Shown here: positions 35,415-44,929 of the stretch, one piece after another
Layout of the letters: each line of letters begins with the position of its first letter
How positions within the stretch are numbered: the first letter of the stretch is position 1
Assembly (NCBI GenBank): GCA_016842085.1
Contig: JAEVEX010000049.1
Location: forward strand, 62,001-126,000
DNA length: 64,000 nucleotides
Source of the DNA: Candidatus Thermoflexus tengchongensis
GTDB taxonomy: Bacteria; Chloroflexota; Anaerolineae; Thermoflexales; Thermoflexaceae
Reading direction: 5' to 3'
The notes under the pieces: model-generated
What the model saw: only the letters and a program-made list of their open reading frames with translations
Databases searched by the model: none
Told to the model about the DNA's origin: nothing
Program-made: the position numbers and the translations under genes

Positions 35415-36028
35415 GGGGATGGCGTCGGTTCGGGCGCTGGCTAAGCGCGCATCTGTTCGTGGGCGCCCTTGGGATCAGCGGGATGGTCGGGCTGGATATG
35501 GGGCTGACCGTCCTGAAGCGCTGGATCTTTCTGCCGGGCCCCCATGATGTCACCCTCTGGCTGGGGCTGGGCGGGCTATGGCTGGGGGCGCTGCTGGGCG
35601 GAGGCCAGCGATGGGCCCTGAGATCCCCGGAGGGATCGGCTCTCCAGTGGATGTTCTGGAGCGGCCTGGGGGGCGCGCTGGGATGGCTGGGATTGTGGGG
35701 GGTGTTCTGGGCCATCGGGCCGGAGCGGCTGATCCCACCGGGAGCCCCCGGGATGCAGGCCTGGGCCTGGATCCTGAGCGGGCTGGGGCTGGGGGCTGGT
35801 TTGGCGGCGGGGGCAGTCCAGAGGATCTGGCTGGGGCAATCGTGGGGATGGGCAGCCCTCAGCGGGCTGGGAGGCGGCGTAGCCGGCTGGGGGATCGGCG
35901 TGGCGATGATCCAGCTGGGGCAAGAGACGCTGGAGCGGTGGGGGATGCTGGGCTGGGCCCTCCTCGGGGCGATCGGAGGAGGGATCTTCGGGCTGCTCAC
36001 CGCACCGGGTCCCCCATCGCCGGAGTAG
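35411..36028 (+). CDS. Hypothetical Gly/Trp-rich membrane protein
   Basis: This 205-residue polytopic protein overlaps the preceding stop (ATGA). About six helices are packed with Gly and Trp, for example 'LWLGLGGLWLGALLGGG', 'GLGGALGWLGLWGVFWAIG' and 'WAALSGLGGGVAGWGIGVAM'. The Gly-zipper pattern suggests tight helix packing. It recalls the membrane protein at 20912 in style, but I cannot show homology. Coupled to the exported protein at 34728. Confidence 0.65.
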   Translation: MRGWRRFGRWLSAHLFVGALGISGMVGLDMGLTVLKRWIFLPGPHDVTLWLGLGGLWLGALLGGGQRWALRSPEGSALQWMFWSGLGGALGWLGLWGVFWAIGPERLIPPGAPGMQAWAWILSGLGLGAGLAAGAVQRIWLGQSWGWAALSGLGGGVAGWGIGVAMIQLGQETLERWGMLGWALLGAIGGGIFGLLTAPGPPSPE

Positions 36029-37684
<1,656 letters not shown>

Positions 37685-37730
37685 GCGCAGCTCCTGATCC
37701 ATGCCCAGCCGGTCGATCCCCGGAGCACGC

Positions 37731-37769
37731 GGGGCCCGGGAGGGCGCCGAAGGAGCCCTCCCGGGCCCC
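37731..37769 (+). terminator. Intrinsic terminator of enolase
   Basis: A perfect 15-bp GC stem (GGGGCCCGGGAGGGC with its complement) closes a 9-nt loop, followed by CTTTTCT. It lies 47 bp after the eno stop. Confidence 0.85.
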
Positions 37770-37816
37770 ATGCTTTTCTGAGCCCTTTTGGGCCCACGTT
37801 AAGGATCGATAGGACC

Positions 37817-38215
37817 TCACCGGAGATAAGGACCGATTTGCTCAATGAATCGCTGGAAGTCGTCGATCCGCTCCAGGAGCGAATATAAGCGGGTTCGATC
37901 CACCAGCGCATATTCATGGACGAGGATGTTGCGCAGGCCTACCATTCCCAGCAATGTTTTCCGCAGAGGGTCATCGAGATATCCAGCGCGATACAGCTGT
38001 TCTATGCACTCCGCATAGGTGGCTGGAACTCCCAGATTATCCCGGCTCACCAGATGGCAACTGATGTCGATGACCATCTGGATGGCCTCCAGCAGGCCAT
38101 AGCGCAACGCCCACTCCAGGTGGGGATCCCGATCGATATCCTCCAGGGTGTAGCGCTGTCGGAAGCGCCGGAGCTCCCGGAGGGTGCCTTCCAGTCGTTG
38201 CAGGCGCTCACGCAT
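37817..38215 (-). CDS. hepT: HepT-like ribonuclease toxin (DUF86)
   Basis: This 132-residue protein starts at ATG 38215. The HEPN active motif is 'MVGLRNILVHEYALVD' (R-x4-H-x-Y) near the C-terminus. 'ALRYGLLEAIQMVIDISCHL' and 'YAECIEQLYRAGYLDD' are typical helices of the family. Such proteins act as RNases and are held in check by the minimal nucleotidyltransferase MntA, whose gene lies immediately upstream and overlaps by 8 bp. Confidence 0.88.
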   Translation of the reverse strand: MRERLQRLEGTLRELRRFRQRYTLEDIDRDPHLEWALRYGLLEAIQMVIDISCHLVSRDNLGVPATYAECIEQLYRAGYLDDPLRKTLLGMVGLRNILVHEYALVDRTRLYSLLERIDDFQRFIEQIGPYLR

Positions 38216-38681
38216 CTTCCGGCCTCTCATGGAGCGGGCGGGCTCGCAGGCGTTCCCGGAACGCCTGCTCCACGATCGCCCGCAGGTATGCGGTGTCCAG
38301 ATAGCGCAGGATGGCCTGGCGCTTGAATTCAACGAACCGCTGGGGATCCCTGCAGAAGAGCAGGATGCCCCTGGCGATCGCCTGATAAGCCAGAGCCGGA
38401 TTATGCTCCAGCGCGGCGTCCAGGGGGATCAGATCCACATCCCGCCCGAGGGCCTGCTCCAGCAACGCGATCAGCTCTCCGAGCTCCAGCGGCGAGAGGG
38501 AGGTGGAGGGGTAAATTCCGATGTCGATGTCGCTCCATGGCCGTTCGACCCCCCGGGAGAAAGATCCAAAGAGCAGGGCGAACTCAATCCCATGGGCCGA
38601 TAGAAGATCCTGGAGCTCTTTGAGCCTGGAGCGCAGCGCCGATGGGAGTTCGGGCGGATCCGGAGATCGAAGGGATCGCAC
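38208..38681 (-). CDS. mntA: MntA-like minimal nucleotidyltransferase antitoxin
   Basis: This 157-residue protein has the nucleotidyltransferase signature 'FALLFGSFSRGVERPWSDID' (GSxxRG...SDxD) and 'RDVDLIPLDAAL' with the third acid. In MntA/HepT systems this enzyme AMPylates the HepT toxin to neutralise it. All catalytic residues expected are visible. Overlap with the toxin gene fits a coupled toxin-antitoxin operon. Confidence 0.88.
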   Translation of the reverse strand: MRSLRSPDPPELPSALRSRLKELQDLLSAHGIEFALLFGSFSRGVERPWSDIDIGIYPSTSLSPLELGELIALLEQALGRDVDLIPLDAALEHNPALAYQAIARGILLFCRDPQRFVEFKRQAILRYLDTAYLRAIVEQAFRERLRARPLHERPEDA

Positions 38682-38832
38682 GGTTTCATCCTCCGAACCA
38701 GCAGGATCAGGACCTGCGCGGCGGGAATCGAATTCCAGAGAGGTGAAATCTCCCTCGCAGGCCTCTCATCGGAACATCCATCTCCCCATGATAACCCAGC
38801 CGGCTTCCCGCGAGGGTCTCCCCCGACGCGCC

Positions 38833-38860
38833 TTGACAAAATCCGCGCCCTCATTAGGAT
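38833..38860 (+). promoter_or_regulatory. Sigma-70-type promoter of the ygeY operon
   Basis: TTGACA (38833-38838) and TAGGAT (38855-38860) are separated by 16 bp, ending 35 bp before the ygeY start. Confidence 0.55.
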
Positions 38861-38895
38861 TGCCAGCTGTCCACCCTTTCCAGAGGAGAGCCTCC

Positions 38896-40110
38896 ATGAG
38901 CACCGAAACCGTTACCCGGATCCGCCAGGCGATGGAAGCGCGCCGCGAGGAGATCCTGCGCTTCTTCTTCGATATCGTGGCCATTCCCAGCTATGACGCC
39001 CAGCTCCGGGCAGTGGGGGAGCGGGTGGCGGAGGAGATGGCCCGCCTGGGCTTTGAGGAGATCGGCTTCGATGTGATGGGAAACATCCGGGGGCGCATCG
39101 GCCACGGCCCTCGCGTGCTGGTGTATGACAGCCATCTCGACACCGTCGGGATCGGAGACCCCGAACAGTGGGCCTGGGATCCCTTCCGGGGCCGCCTCGA
39201 AGGGGATCGCTTCTACGCCCGGGGGGCGTGCGATGAGAAAGGATCCACCCCCGGGATGATCTACGGCCTGGCCATCGCCCGGGACCTGGGGCTGCTGGAG
39301 GGCTGGACGGTGTATTACTTCGGGAATATGGAGGAATGGTGTGATGGGCTGGCCCCCAATGTCTTCGTCGAGGTCGATCCGAAGATCCGGCCCGACGCAG
39401 TGGTCATCGGGGAGCCCACACGCCTGCGGGTCTACCGGGGTCACCGGGGGCGGGTGGAACTGAAGGTGGTGGCGAAAGGACGCAGCGCCCATGCCGCCTC
39501 CAGCTGGCTGGGGGATAACGCGATTTACAAGATGCTACCGGTCATCGCTGCGATCCGCGATCTGGATCCCCATCTGAAATCCCACGACTTCCTGGGCCGG
39601 GGCACCATCACGGTCACCATGATCGAAAGCCGCACCCCGTCGATCAACGCCGTCCCGGACGAATGCACCATCTACATCGACCGCCGGCTCACGTTTGGGG
39701 AGACCAAAGAGGAAGCGCTGGCCCAGGTCGAGGCGTGCATCCCCCCCGAGCACCGGGAGGCGATCCGGGTGGAGATCCTGCAGTATGAAGATCCCAGCTA
39801 CACCGGCTTCCGGTATCCGGTGGAGAAATACTTCCCGGCCTGGGCGCTGGAGGAATCCCACCCCCTGGTCCAGGCGGGCCAGGCGGCCATCGAGGCCCTC
39901 TGGGGGGAGCGGCGGCCCACCGGGAAATGGGATTTCTCCACGAACGGCACTTACTGGGCCGGGAAAGCCGGCATCCCCAGCATCGGCTTCGGGCCGGGGG
40001 ATGAAACGTATGCCCATCGGGTGGACGAGCATATCTCCCTGAGCGAGGTGGTGGAGGCCACGGCGTTCTATGCGCTGTTCCCTTCCGTGCTCCAGCGCCA
40101 TTTTCCTTAA
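38896..40110 (+). CDS. ygeY: YgeY-family M20 hydrolase
   Basis: This 404-residue zinc hydrolase of the M20/ArgE family has 'LVYDSHLDTVGIGDPEQWAW' (first metal His and Asp), 'ARGACDEKGSTPGMIYGLAI' (bridging Asp), 'YYFGNMEEWCDGLAPNVFVE' (Glu), 'VIGEPTRLRVYRGHRGRVEL' and 'IGFGPGDETYAHRVDEHISL' (last His). It matches the YgeY group named for selenium-linked and purine catabolism clusters. In E. coli it belongs to the gene set tied to anaerobic uric-acid breakdown. It heads a three-gene run with the carbamoyltransferase and carbamate kinase below. Its exact substrate is not established from sequence. Confidence 0.9.
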   Translation: MSTETVTRIRQAMEARREEILRFFFDIVAIPSYDAQLRAVGERVAEEMARLGFEEIGFDVMGNIRGRIGHGPRVLVYDSHLDTVGIGDPEQWAWDPFRGRLEGDRFYARGACDEKGSTPGMIYGLAIARDLGLLEGWTVYYFGNMEEWCDGLAPNVFVEVDPKIRPDAVVIGEPTRLRVYRGHRGRVELKVVAKGRSAHAASSWLGDNAIYKMLPVIAAIRDLDPHLKSHDFLGRGTITVTMIESRTPSINAVPDECTIYIDRRLTFGETKEEALAQVEACIPPEHREAIRVEILQYEDPSYTGFRYPVEKYFPAWALEESHPLVQAGQAAIEALWGERRPTGKWDFSTNGTYWAGKAGIPSIGFGPGDETYAHRVDEHISLSEVVEATAFYALFPSVLQRHFP

Positions 40111-40116
40111 ATACTA

Positions 40117-40148
40117 CGGTAGGGCAACTGCTTGCAGTTGCCCTACCG
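40117..40148. repeat. 28-nt dispersed palindrome, copy 2
   Basis: The same GTAGGGCAACTG/CTTG/complement palindrome as at 9198, here extended to a 14-bp stem by flanking CG/CG bases. It lies between ygeY and ygeW, 6 bp after the ygeY stop. A TATAAT at 40157 follows, so the element may border a second promoter. Confidence 0.9.
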
Positions 40149-40206
40149 CGAGCTTCTATAATTCAAACGCGATGCGATCATCATAAAATCTCTCAGGAGG
40201 CCTCTC

Positions 40207-41187
40207 ATGCAAACCCATCTGCGCGGCCGCGATGTCATCAGCGACCTGGATCTCTCGGTGGAGGAGGTCCAGACGGTGCTGGAGGTGGCCTTCGATCTGA
40301 AGATGAAGCAGGCCATGGGGATCCCCCATCGCTATCTGGAGGGGAAGACCATGGCGATGCTCTTCTTCTACAGCAGCACCCGCACCCGTGCCTCCTTCGA
40401 GGCCGGCCTGGCCCAGCTCGGCGGGCACCCCGCCTTCATCGAATCCAAGACCACCCAGATCGCCCACGGCGACACGGCCAAGGAGATCGGGGAGATCTAC
40501 GGCCGCTACTTCGACGCCATCGCCATCCGTCACGTGGACTGGGGGGTGGGGAATCGATATATCACGGAGGTCGCCCGCTACAGCCGGGCGCCCGTCCTGA
40601 ACATGCAGTGCGACATCTACCATCCCTTCCAGATCCTCGCTGACCTCATGACCCTGGTGGAGAAGAAGGGGCGGGATCTGCGGGGGAAGAAGATCGCCGT
40701 CACATGGGCCTATGCCGCCAGCTATCAGAAACCCCTCTCGGTCCCGCAATCCCTGATCCTGCAGCTCACCCGCTTCGGGATGCACGTGGTGCTGGCTCAT
40801 CCCCCCGAGTTCAAACTGATGCCCGACATCGTGGAGCAGGCGCGGGAGAACGCCCGGCGCTTCGGCGGGGCCTTCGAGATCACCGACCGCATGGACGAAG
40901 CTTTCCGGGACGCCGATGCGGTCTACCCCAAGAGCTGGGGGTGCTGGCTGACCACCACCGATCCGGAGGAAAGCGCCCGCATCGCCCGCAAGTATCAGGA
41001 CTGGATTGCCGATGAGCGGCGGATGCAGCTGGCCCGCCCCGACGCCATCTATATGCACTGCCTGCCGGCAGACCGCGGCCTGGAGGTCACCGACGCGGTG
41101 ATCGACGGCCCCCAGTCGGTGGTCTACGATCAGGCGGAAAACCGGCTGCACGTCCAGAAAGCCGTGATGGCCCTGGTCATGCGCTGA
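40207..41187 (+). CDS. ygeW: YgeW-type knotted carbamoyltransferase
   Basis: This 326-residue protein of the aspartate/ornithine carbamoyltransferase superfamily has the carbamoyl-phosphate loop 'MLFFYSSTRTRASFEAGLAQ' and the YgeW-like 'STRTRASFE' variant. It also has 'QIAHGDTAKEIGEIYGRYFD', 'HPFQILADLMTLVEKKG' and the C-terminal 'YMHCLPADRGLEVTDAVIDG'. It differs from ornithine transcarbamylase in the substrate loops. Being next to carbamate kinase, it probably works in the catabolic direction, passing carbamoyl phosphate to ATP synthesis. SD AGGAGG fixes the start. Confidence 0.92.
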   Translation: MQTHLRGRDVISDLDLSVEEVQTVLEVAFDLKMKQAMGIPHRYLEGKTMAMLFFYSSTRTRASFEAGLAQLGGHPAFIESKTTQIAHGDTAKEIGEIYGRYFDAIAIRHVDWGVGNRYITEVARYSRAPVLNMQCDIYHPFQILADLMTLVEKKGRDLRGKKIAVTWAYAASYQKPLSVPQSLILQLTRFGMHVVLAHPPEFKLMPDIVEQARENARRFGGAFEITDRMDEAFRDADAVYPKSWGCWLTTTDPEESARIARKYQDWIADERRMQLARPDAIYMHCLPADRGLEVTDAVIDGPQSVVYDQAENRLHVQKAVMALVMR

Positions 41188-41207
41188 ACCTGCCCCTGGA
41201 GGCTCGG

Positions 41208-42164
41208 ATGCGTCTGCAACCCGGACTGGCCGTCGTGGCCGTCGGCGGCAATTCCCTGATCAAAGGGCCGGACCGGATGACCGTTCCCGATCAGTATGAG
41301 GCGGCCTGCGAGACTATGGTTCACATCGCGGAGATGATCGCTCAGGGCTGGCGGGTGGTCATCACCCACGGGAACGGCCCTCAGGTGGGCTTCATCCTCC
41401 GGCGCAGCGAGCTCTCCCTTCACGAGCTCCACCCGGTCCCCCTGGACGCTGCGGATGCGGACACGCAGGGGGCGATCGGCTACATGTTCCAGAAGGCCCT
41501 TTACAATGAATTTCGGCGCCGGGGGCTGAACCGGCTGGCGGTGACGGTGGTTACCCAGGTGCTTGTGGATCGGAATGACCCCGCCTTTCAGAACCCGACC
41601 AAACCCATCGGCTCCTGGATGGATGAGGAAACGGCTCGACGGCGGGCGGCCGAGCAGGGATGGGTGGTCCGGGAAGACGCCGGCCGGGGATGGCGACGGG
41701 TGGTTCCCTCCCCGCGCCCCCGGCGGATCATCGAGCTGCCCGCTATCCGGGCCCTGCTGGAGGATGGCTTCGTCGTGATCGCGGTGGGCGGCGGGGGGAT
41801 CCCGGTGGTGGAGGATGAAGCGGGGAACCTGGTGGGCGTTGAGGCGGTCATCGACAAGGATCTGGCCAGTGCGCTGCTGGCGATTGAGATCCAGGCGGAT
41901 CTCTTCCTGATCTCGACGGCGGTGGAGAAGGTGGCGCTGCACTATGGGAAGCCGGAACAGCGCTGGCTGGATCGGCTCACGATCTCCGAGGCCCGCCGTT
42001 ATCTGGCGGAGGGCCATTTCCCCCCAGGCTCCATGGGGCCCAAGATCGAGGCCATCCTGCAATATCTGGAGCACGGCGGGAAAGCCGCCCTCATCACCGA
42101 TCCGCCCCACATCCCGGCCGCCCTGCGAGGCGAGACCGGCACGTGGTTTGTCCGGGATGAATGA
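41208..42164 (+). CDS. arcC: Carbamate kinase
   Basis: This 318-residue amino-acid-kinase-fold enzyme has 'VVAVGGNSLIKGPDRMTVPD', 'VVITHGNGPQVGFILRRSEL' and 'GAIGYMFQKALYNEFRRRGL'. It also has 'IAVGGGGIPVVEDEAGNLVG', 'EAVIDKDLASALLAIEIQAD' and the C-terminal 'GSMGPKIEAILQYLEHGGKA'. It makes ATP from carbamoyl phosphate and ADP, releasing ammonia and CO2. The upstream YgeW-type enzyme would supply the carbamoyl phosphate; the equivalent gene of the E. coli cluster is yqeA. ATG 41208 has GGAGG upstream. Confidence 0.95.
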   Translation: MRLQPGLAVVAVGGNSLIKGPDRMTVPDQYEAACETMVHIAEMIAQGWRVVITHGNGPQVGFILRRSELSLHELHPVPLDAADADTQGAIGYMFQKALYNEFRRRGLNRLAVTVVTQVLVDRNDPAFQNPTKPIGSWMDEETARRRAAEQGWVVREDAGRGWRRVVPSPRPRRIIELPAIRALLEDGFVVIAVGGGGIPVVEDEAGNLVGVEAVIDKDLASALLAIEIQADLFLISTAVEKVALHYGKPEQRWLDRLTISEARRYLAEGHFPPGSMGPKIEAILQYLEHGGKAALITDPPHIPAALRGETGTWFVRDE

Positions 42165-42174
42165 TTCTCCGGTT

Positions 42175-42201
42175 GGGGAGGCGGCCTATGGCCGCCTCCC
42201 C
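42175..42201. terminator. Hairpin after carbamate kinase
   Basis: GGGGAGGCGGCC, a TAT loop and the exact complement form a 12-bp stem 10 bp after the stop. No T-run follows, so termination strength is uncertain. Confidence 0.5.
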
Positions 42202-42385
42202 TCCGAATGGGGATGGGACAGCGGATCCCCTTCTCCCGGTGCGGCCGGATGGTTTGCCCTGGATCATGAGCGTCCTCCAACCTCCCAGCGGACTCCCCCG
42301 GCTTCCTCCATGGAAACCGAACTTGCCGGGCTGATTACAGCATGTTAGCATGCCTGCACGCTGTGGCTTCGGGGGGCGAAATCGG

Positions 42386-42625
42386 ATGAAGCGGACCCAG
42401 GTGCAGCTGGAAGAGGAGCTTTACGAACTGCTGCGGCGGGAGGCCTTTGAACGGGGGGTGTCCATCTCGGAGCTGGTGCGCTCCATTCTCCGCCAGCACC
42501 TGATGGCGGGCGGGAAGCCCCAGGGCTCGCTGGGTTTTGTCGGAATGGGGGAGAGCGAGCAGGGTTCCCTCGCGCCGGTTTCCGAACGGCACGATGAGGC
42601 GCTGGAGGAGGCCGGGTGGGGTTGA
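42386..42625 (+). CDS. Ribbon-helix-helix antitoxin
   Basis: This 79-residue protein has the N-terminal RHH strand 'MKRTQVQLEEELYELLRREA' and 'RGVSISELVRSILRQHL', typical of CopG/MetJ-type DNA-binding antitoxins. The acidic, unstructured C-terminus probably wraps the toxin. The stop overlaps the PIN toxin start at 42616, giving a VapBC-like pair. Confidence 0.85.
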   Translation: MKRTQVQLEEELYELLRREAFERGVSISELVRSILRQHLMAGGKPQGSLGFVGMGESEQGSLAPVSERHDEALEEAGWG

Positions 42626-43014
42626 TTTTACTGGACACTTCCGCGATTTATGCCCTGGCCGACCGGGGCGATCCGAATCACCGCGTTGCGGTGGAGCGAT
42701 TGCGTCAGGTGGAGGCCCAGGGCCATACCCTGTTTGTGCATAGTTACATCCTGGCGGAGTCGACCGCGTTGTTGCAGCGACGGCTGGGCCTGGCGGTCGC
42801 CTTACGCTTTCTGGAGGATGCTCGGGCCTTCCGCATCCACTGGGTGATCAGCCGGGATCACGAAGAGGCCGTTCGCCTGCTGACGACCCGGGGAAAGCCT
42901 GCGCTCAGCCTGGTGGATTGTGTAAGCTTTGTCCTGATGAAGAGATATGGGATCACCACCGCCTTCGCCTTCGATGAAGACTTCGAGCGGGAGGGATTTC
43001 AGCTTCTGAGATGA
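42616..43014 (+). CDS. PIN-domain RNase toxin (VapC-like)
   Basis: This 132-residue PIN domain starts at a GTG overlapping the antitoxin stop. Acidic residues are in 'LLDTSAIYALADRGD', 'ILAESTALL' and 'PALSLVDCVSFVLMKRYG'. The final acid is in 'TAFAFDEDFEREGFQLL'. It is a Mg-dependent RNase presumed to be blocked by the RHH protein upstream. Confidence 0.9.
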   Translation: MGLILLDTSAIYALADRGDPNHRVAVERLRQVEAQGHTLFVHSYILAESTALLQRRLGLAVALRFLEDARAFRIHWVISRDHEEAVRLLTTRGKPALSLVDCVSFVLMKRYGITTAFAFDEDFEREGFQLLR

Positions 43015-43184
43015 CCCCCTCGGGGCTCATGAACGATTCGTGCCTTCGAATGCATCGGGTCGCTCTCCCTGGGCCCATGACCGGGTTGGGGGGAAACCGA
43101 TGGGTCCGAACTGGCGTTTCCTTCCGGGGCTTTTGGGGCGAGGAGCTCAAGGGTACGATGTCTGCCTGAATGGTGGAGTGACGC

Positions 43185-43910
43185 ATGCGTCTTCACGGGA
43201 AGGTCGCGTTGATCACCGGGGCCAGCCGGGGCATCGGGCTGGCGATCGCCCGGGCTTACCTGCAGGAGGGCGCGGCCGTCGCCCTCTGCGCCCGGGATGC
43301 TGTTGCCCTGGCGGCGGCGGCCGAGACCCTGCGCTCCCCGGGCGATGAACTCCGGGTTCTGGCCCGGCCGTGCGATGTGACCCGACCGGAGGAGGTCGAG
43401 GCGCTGATCGCCGCCGTGGAAGCCGCCTTCGGCCGCCTGGACGTGCTGGTCAACAACGCCGCGGTGCTGGGGCCTCGTGTGCCGATCGCCGAATACCCTC
43501 TGGAGGCCTGGCGCGAGGTCCTGGAGGTGAACGTGACGGGCGTCTTCCTGGTCACCCGCGCGGCGCTTCCCCTGATGCGCCGGACCGGGGGTGGATCGAT
43601 CATCCTCCTCTCCTCCGGGGTGGGCCGCCGGGGGCGGGCGCGCTGGGGGGCCTATGCCGTCTCCAAAGGCGCGGTGGAGATCCTGACTCAGGTCCTGGCC
43701 GAGGAGCTGGCCCCCGAGGGCATCCGGGTGAACGCGGTCAACCCCGGCCCCACCCGCACCCGGATGCGCGCCCAGGCCTATCCGGAGGAGGATCCCCTCT
43801 CCCTGCCCGCGCCGGAGGAGATCGTCCCCATTTTCATTTACCTGGCCTCCGATGAGAGCCGGGCGATCACCGGGCAGAGTCTGGATGCGCGTTCCTTCCG
43901 CTGGCCCTGA
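43185..43910 (+). CDS. SDR family NAD(P)-dependent oxidoreductase
   Basis: This 241-residue classical short-chain dehydrogenase has 'ALITGASRGIGLAIARAYLQ' (cofactor), 'DVLVNNAAVLGP' (NNAG-type), catalytic Ser in 'SIILLSSGVGRRG', and Tyr/Lys in 'WGAYAVSKGAVEIL'. Substrate unknown. It overlaps no neighbour and sits 2 bp before NAD kinase, so the pair is likely co-transcribed. Confidence 0.9.
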   Translation: MRLHGKVALITGASRGIGLAIARAYLQEGAAVALCARDAVALAAAAETLRSPGDELRVLARPCDVTRPEEVEALIAAVEAAFGRLDVLVNNAAVLGPRVPIAEYPLEAWREVLEVNVTGVFLVTRAALPLMRRTGGGSIILLSSGVGRRGRARWGAYAVSKGAVEILTQVLAEELAPEGIRVNAVNPGPTRTRMRAQAYPEEDPLSLPAPEEIVPIFIYLASDESRAITGQSLDARSFRWP

Positions 43911-43912
43911 AT

Positions 43913-44791
43913 ATGGAGAGGAGATACCCTGTGCCGGAAGTTCGCTTCCAGCGCATCGGACTGGTTCTCCACCCCCAGCGCCCCCATGCCCGGGGGCTGG
44001 CCGAGGTGGTCGCGGAGCATCTCCAGCAGACCGGCCGGGAGCCGATCCTGATCCCGGCCGAAGCCCTGGATCGCATGGAGATCGTCGCCGGGTGGGATCT
44101 GGCGATCACGTTCGGAGGGGATGGGCTGGTGCTGCGGGTCGCCCGCTACGCCGCCCCTGCCGGCGTGCCCATCCTGGGGATCAACCTGGGGCGGGTCGGG
44201 TTCCTGACGGAGATCCAGCCGGAGGAATGGCTGGAGCAGCTGAGCCGGATATGGGAGGGCCATTACTGGGAGGAGCGCCGGCTGATGCTGGAGGCCTGCT
44301 GGATCCGGGAGGATCAGCGTCAGGGGCCCTTTTACGCCCTGAACGATGTGGTGGTGGGCCGGATGGGGTTAGGGCGCATTGTGCGGGTTCGGGTGGAGAT
44401 CGATGGCCGTTACTTCACCACTTACATCGGGGACGGCCTGATCGTGGCGACGCCGACCGGCAGCACGGCCTATGCCCTGGCCGCCGGCGGCCCCATCCTT
44501 CCCCCCGAGCTCAAGAATATCGTTCTGGTCCCCATCGCGCCCCATCTCAGCCTGGATCGGGCCGTGGTGCTGGATGAGAGGGTTCGGCTCACCCTCACCG
44601 TGCACACCGAGGGCAAAGCCGCCCTGACCATCGATGGGGCCGGGGATGAGCCCATGGCGGAAGGGGATCGGGTGGAGATCGCGGCGGCGCCGTTCAGTGC
44701 GCGCTTCCTTCGACTTCGGGATCGCTCGTATTTCTACCGTCTCCTCGCGGCCCGCCTCCGGCGCATGGTCGCGGATGAAAACAACCCCTGA
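43913..44791 (+). CDS. nadK: NAD kinase
   Basis: This 292-residue enzyme makes NADP from NAD and ATP (or polyphosphate). The signature 'LAITFGGDGLVLRVAR' (GGDG), 'ILGINLGRVGFLTEIQPEEW' and 'YFTTYIGDGLIVATPTGSTA' are all present. The C-terminal 'KAALTIDGAGDEPMAEGDRV' is family-typical. A GTG at 43931 is an alternative start. Confidence 0.95.
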   Translation: MERRYPVPEVRFQRIGLVLHPQRPHARGLAEVVAEHLQQTGREPILIPAEALDRMEIVAGWDLAITFGGDGLVLRVARYAAPAGVPILGINLGRVGFLTEIQPEEWLEQLSRIWEGHYWEERRLMLEACWIREDQRQGPFYALNDVVVGRMGLGRIVRVRVEIDGRYFTTYIGDGLIVATPTGSTAYALAAGGPILPPELKNIVLVPIAPHLSLDRAVVLDERVRLTLTVHTEGKAALTIDGAGDEPMAEGDRVEIAAAPFSARFLRLRDRSYFYRLLAARLRRMVADENNP

Positions 44792-44929
44792 TTCTCCCCG
44801 GATCGCCCCCCCGCATCGGCTATCATCATTTCAGGGGAACTGTTCATCCGCCTGAGCGGATGGACCCACGGGCCTTCCTCATCTCTCCTTTCCCTCGCCT
44901 GGGGGAGGAATTCATAACGGAGAGTTCCC

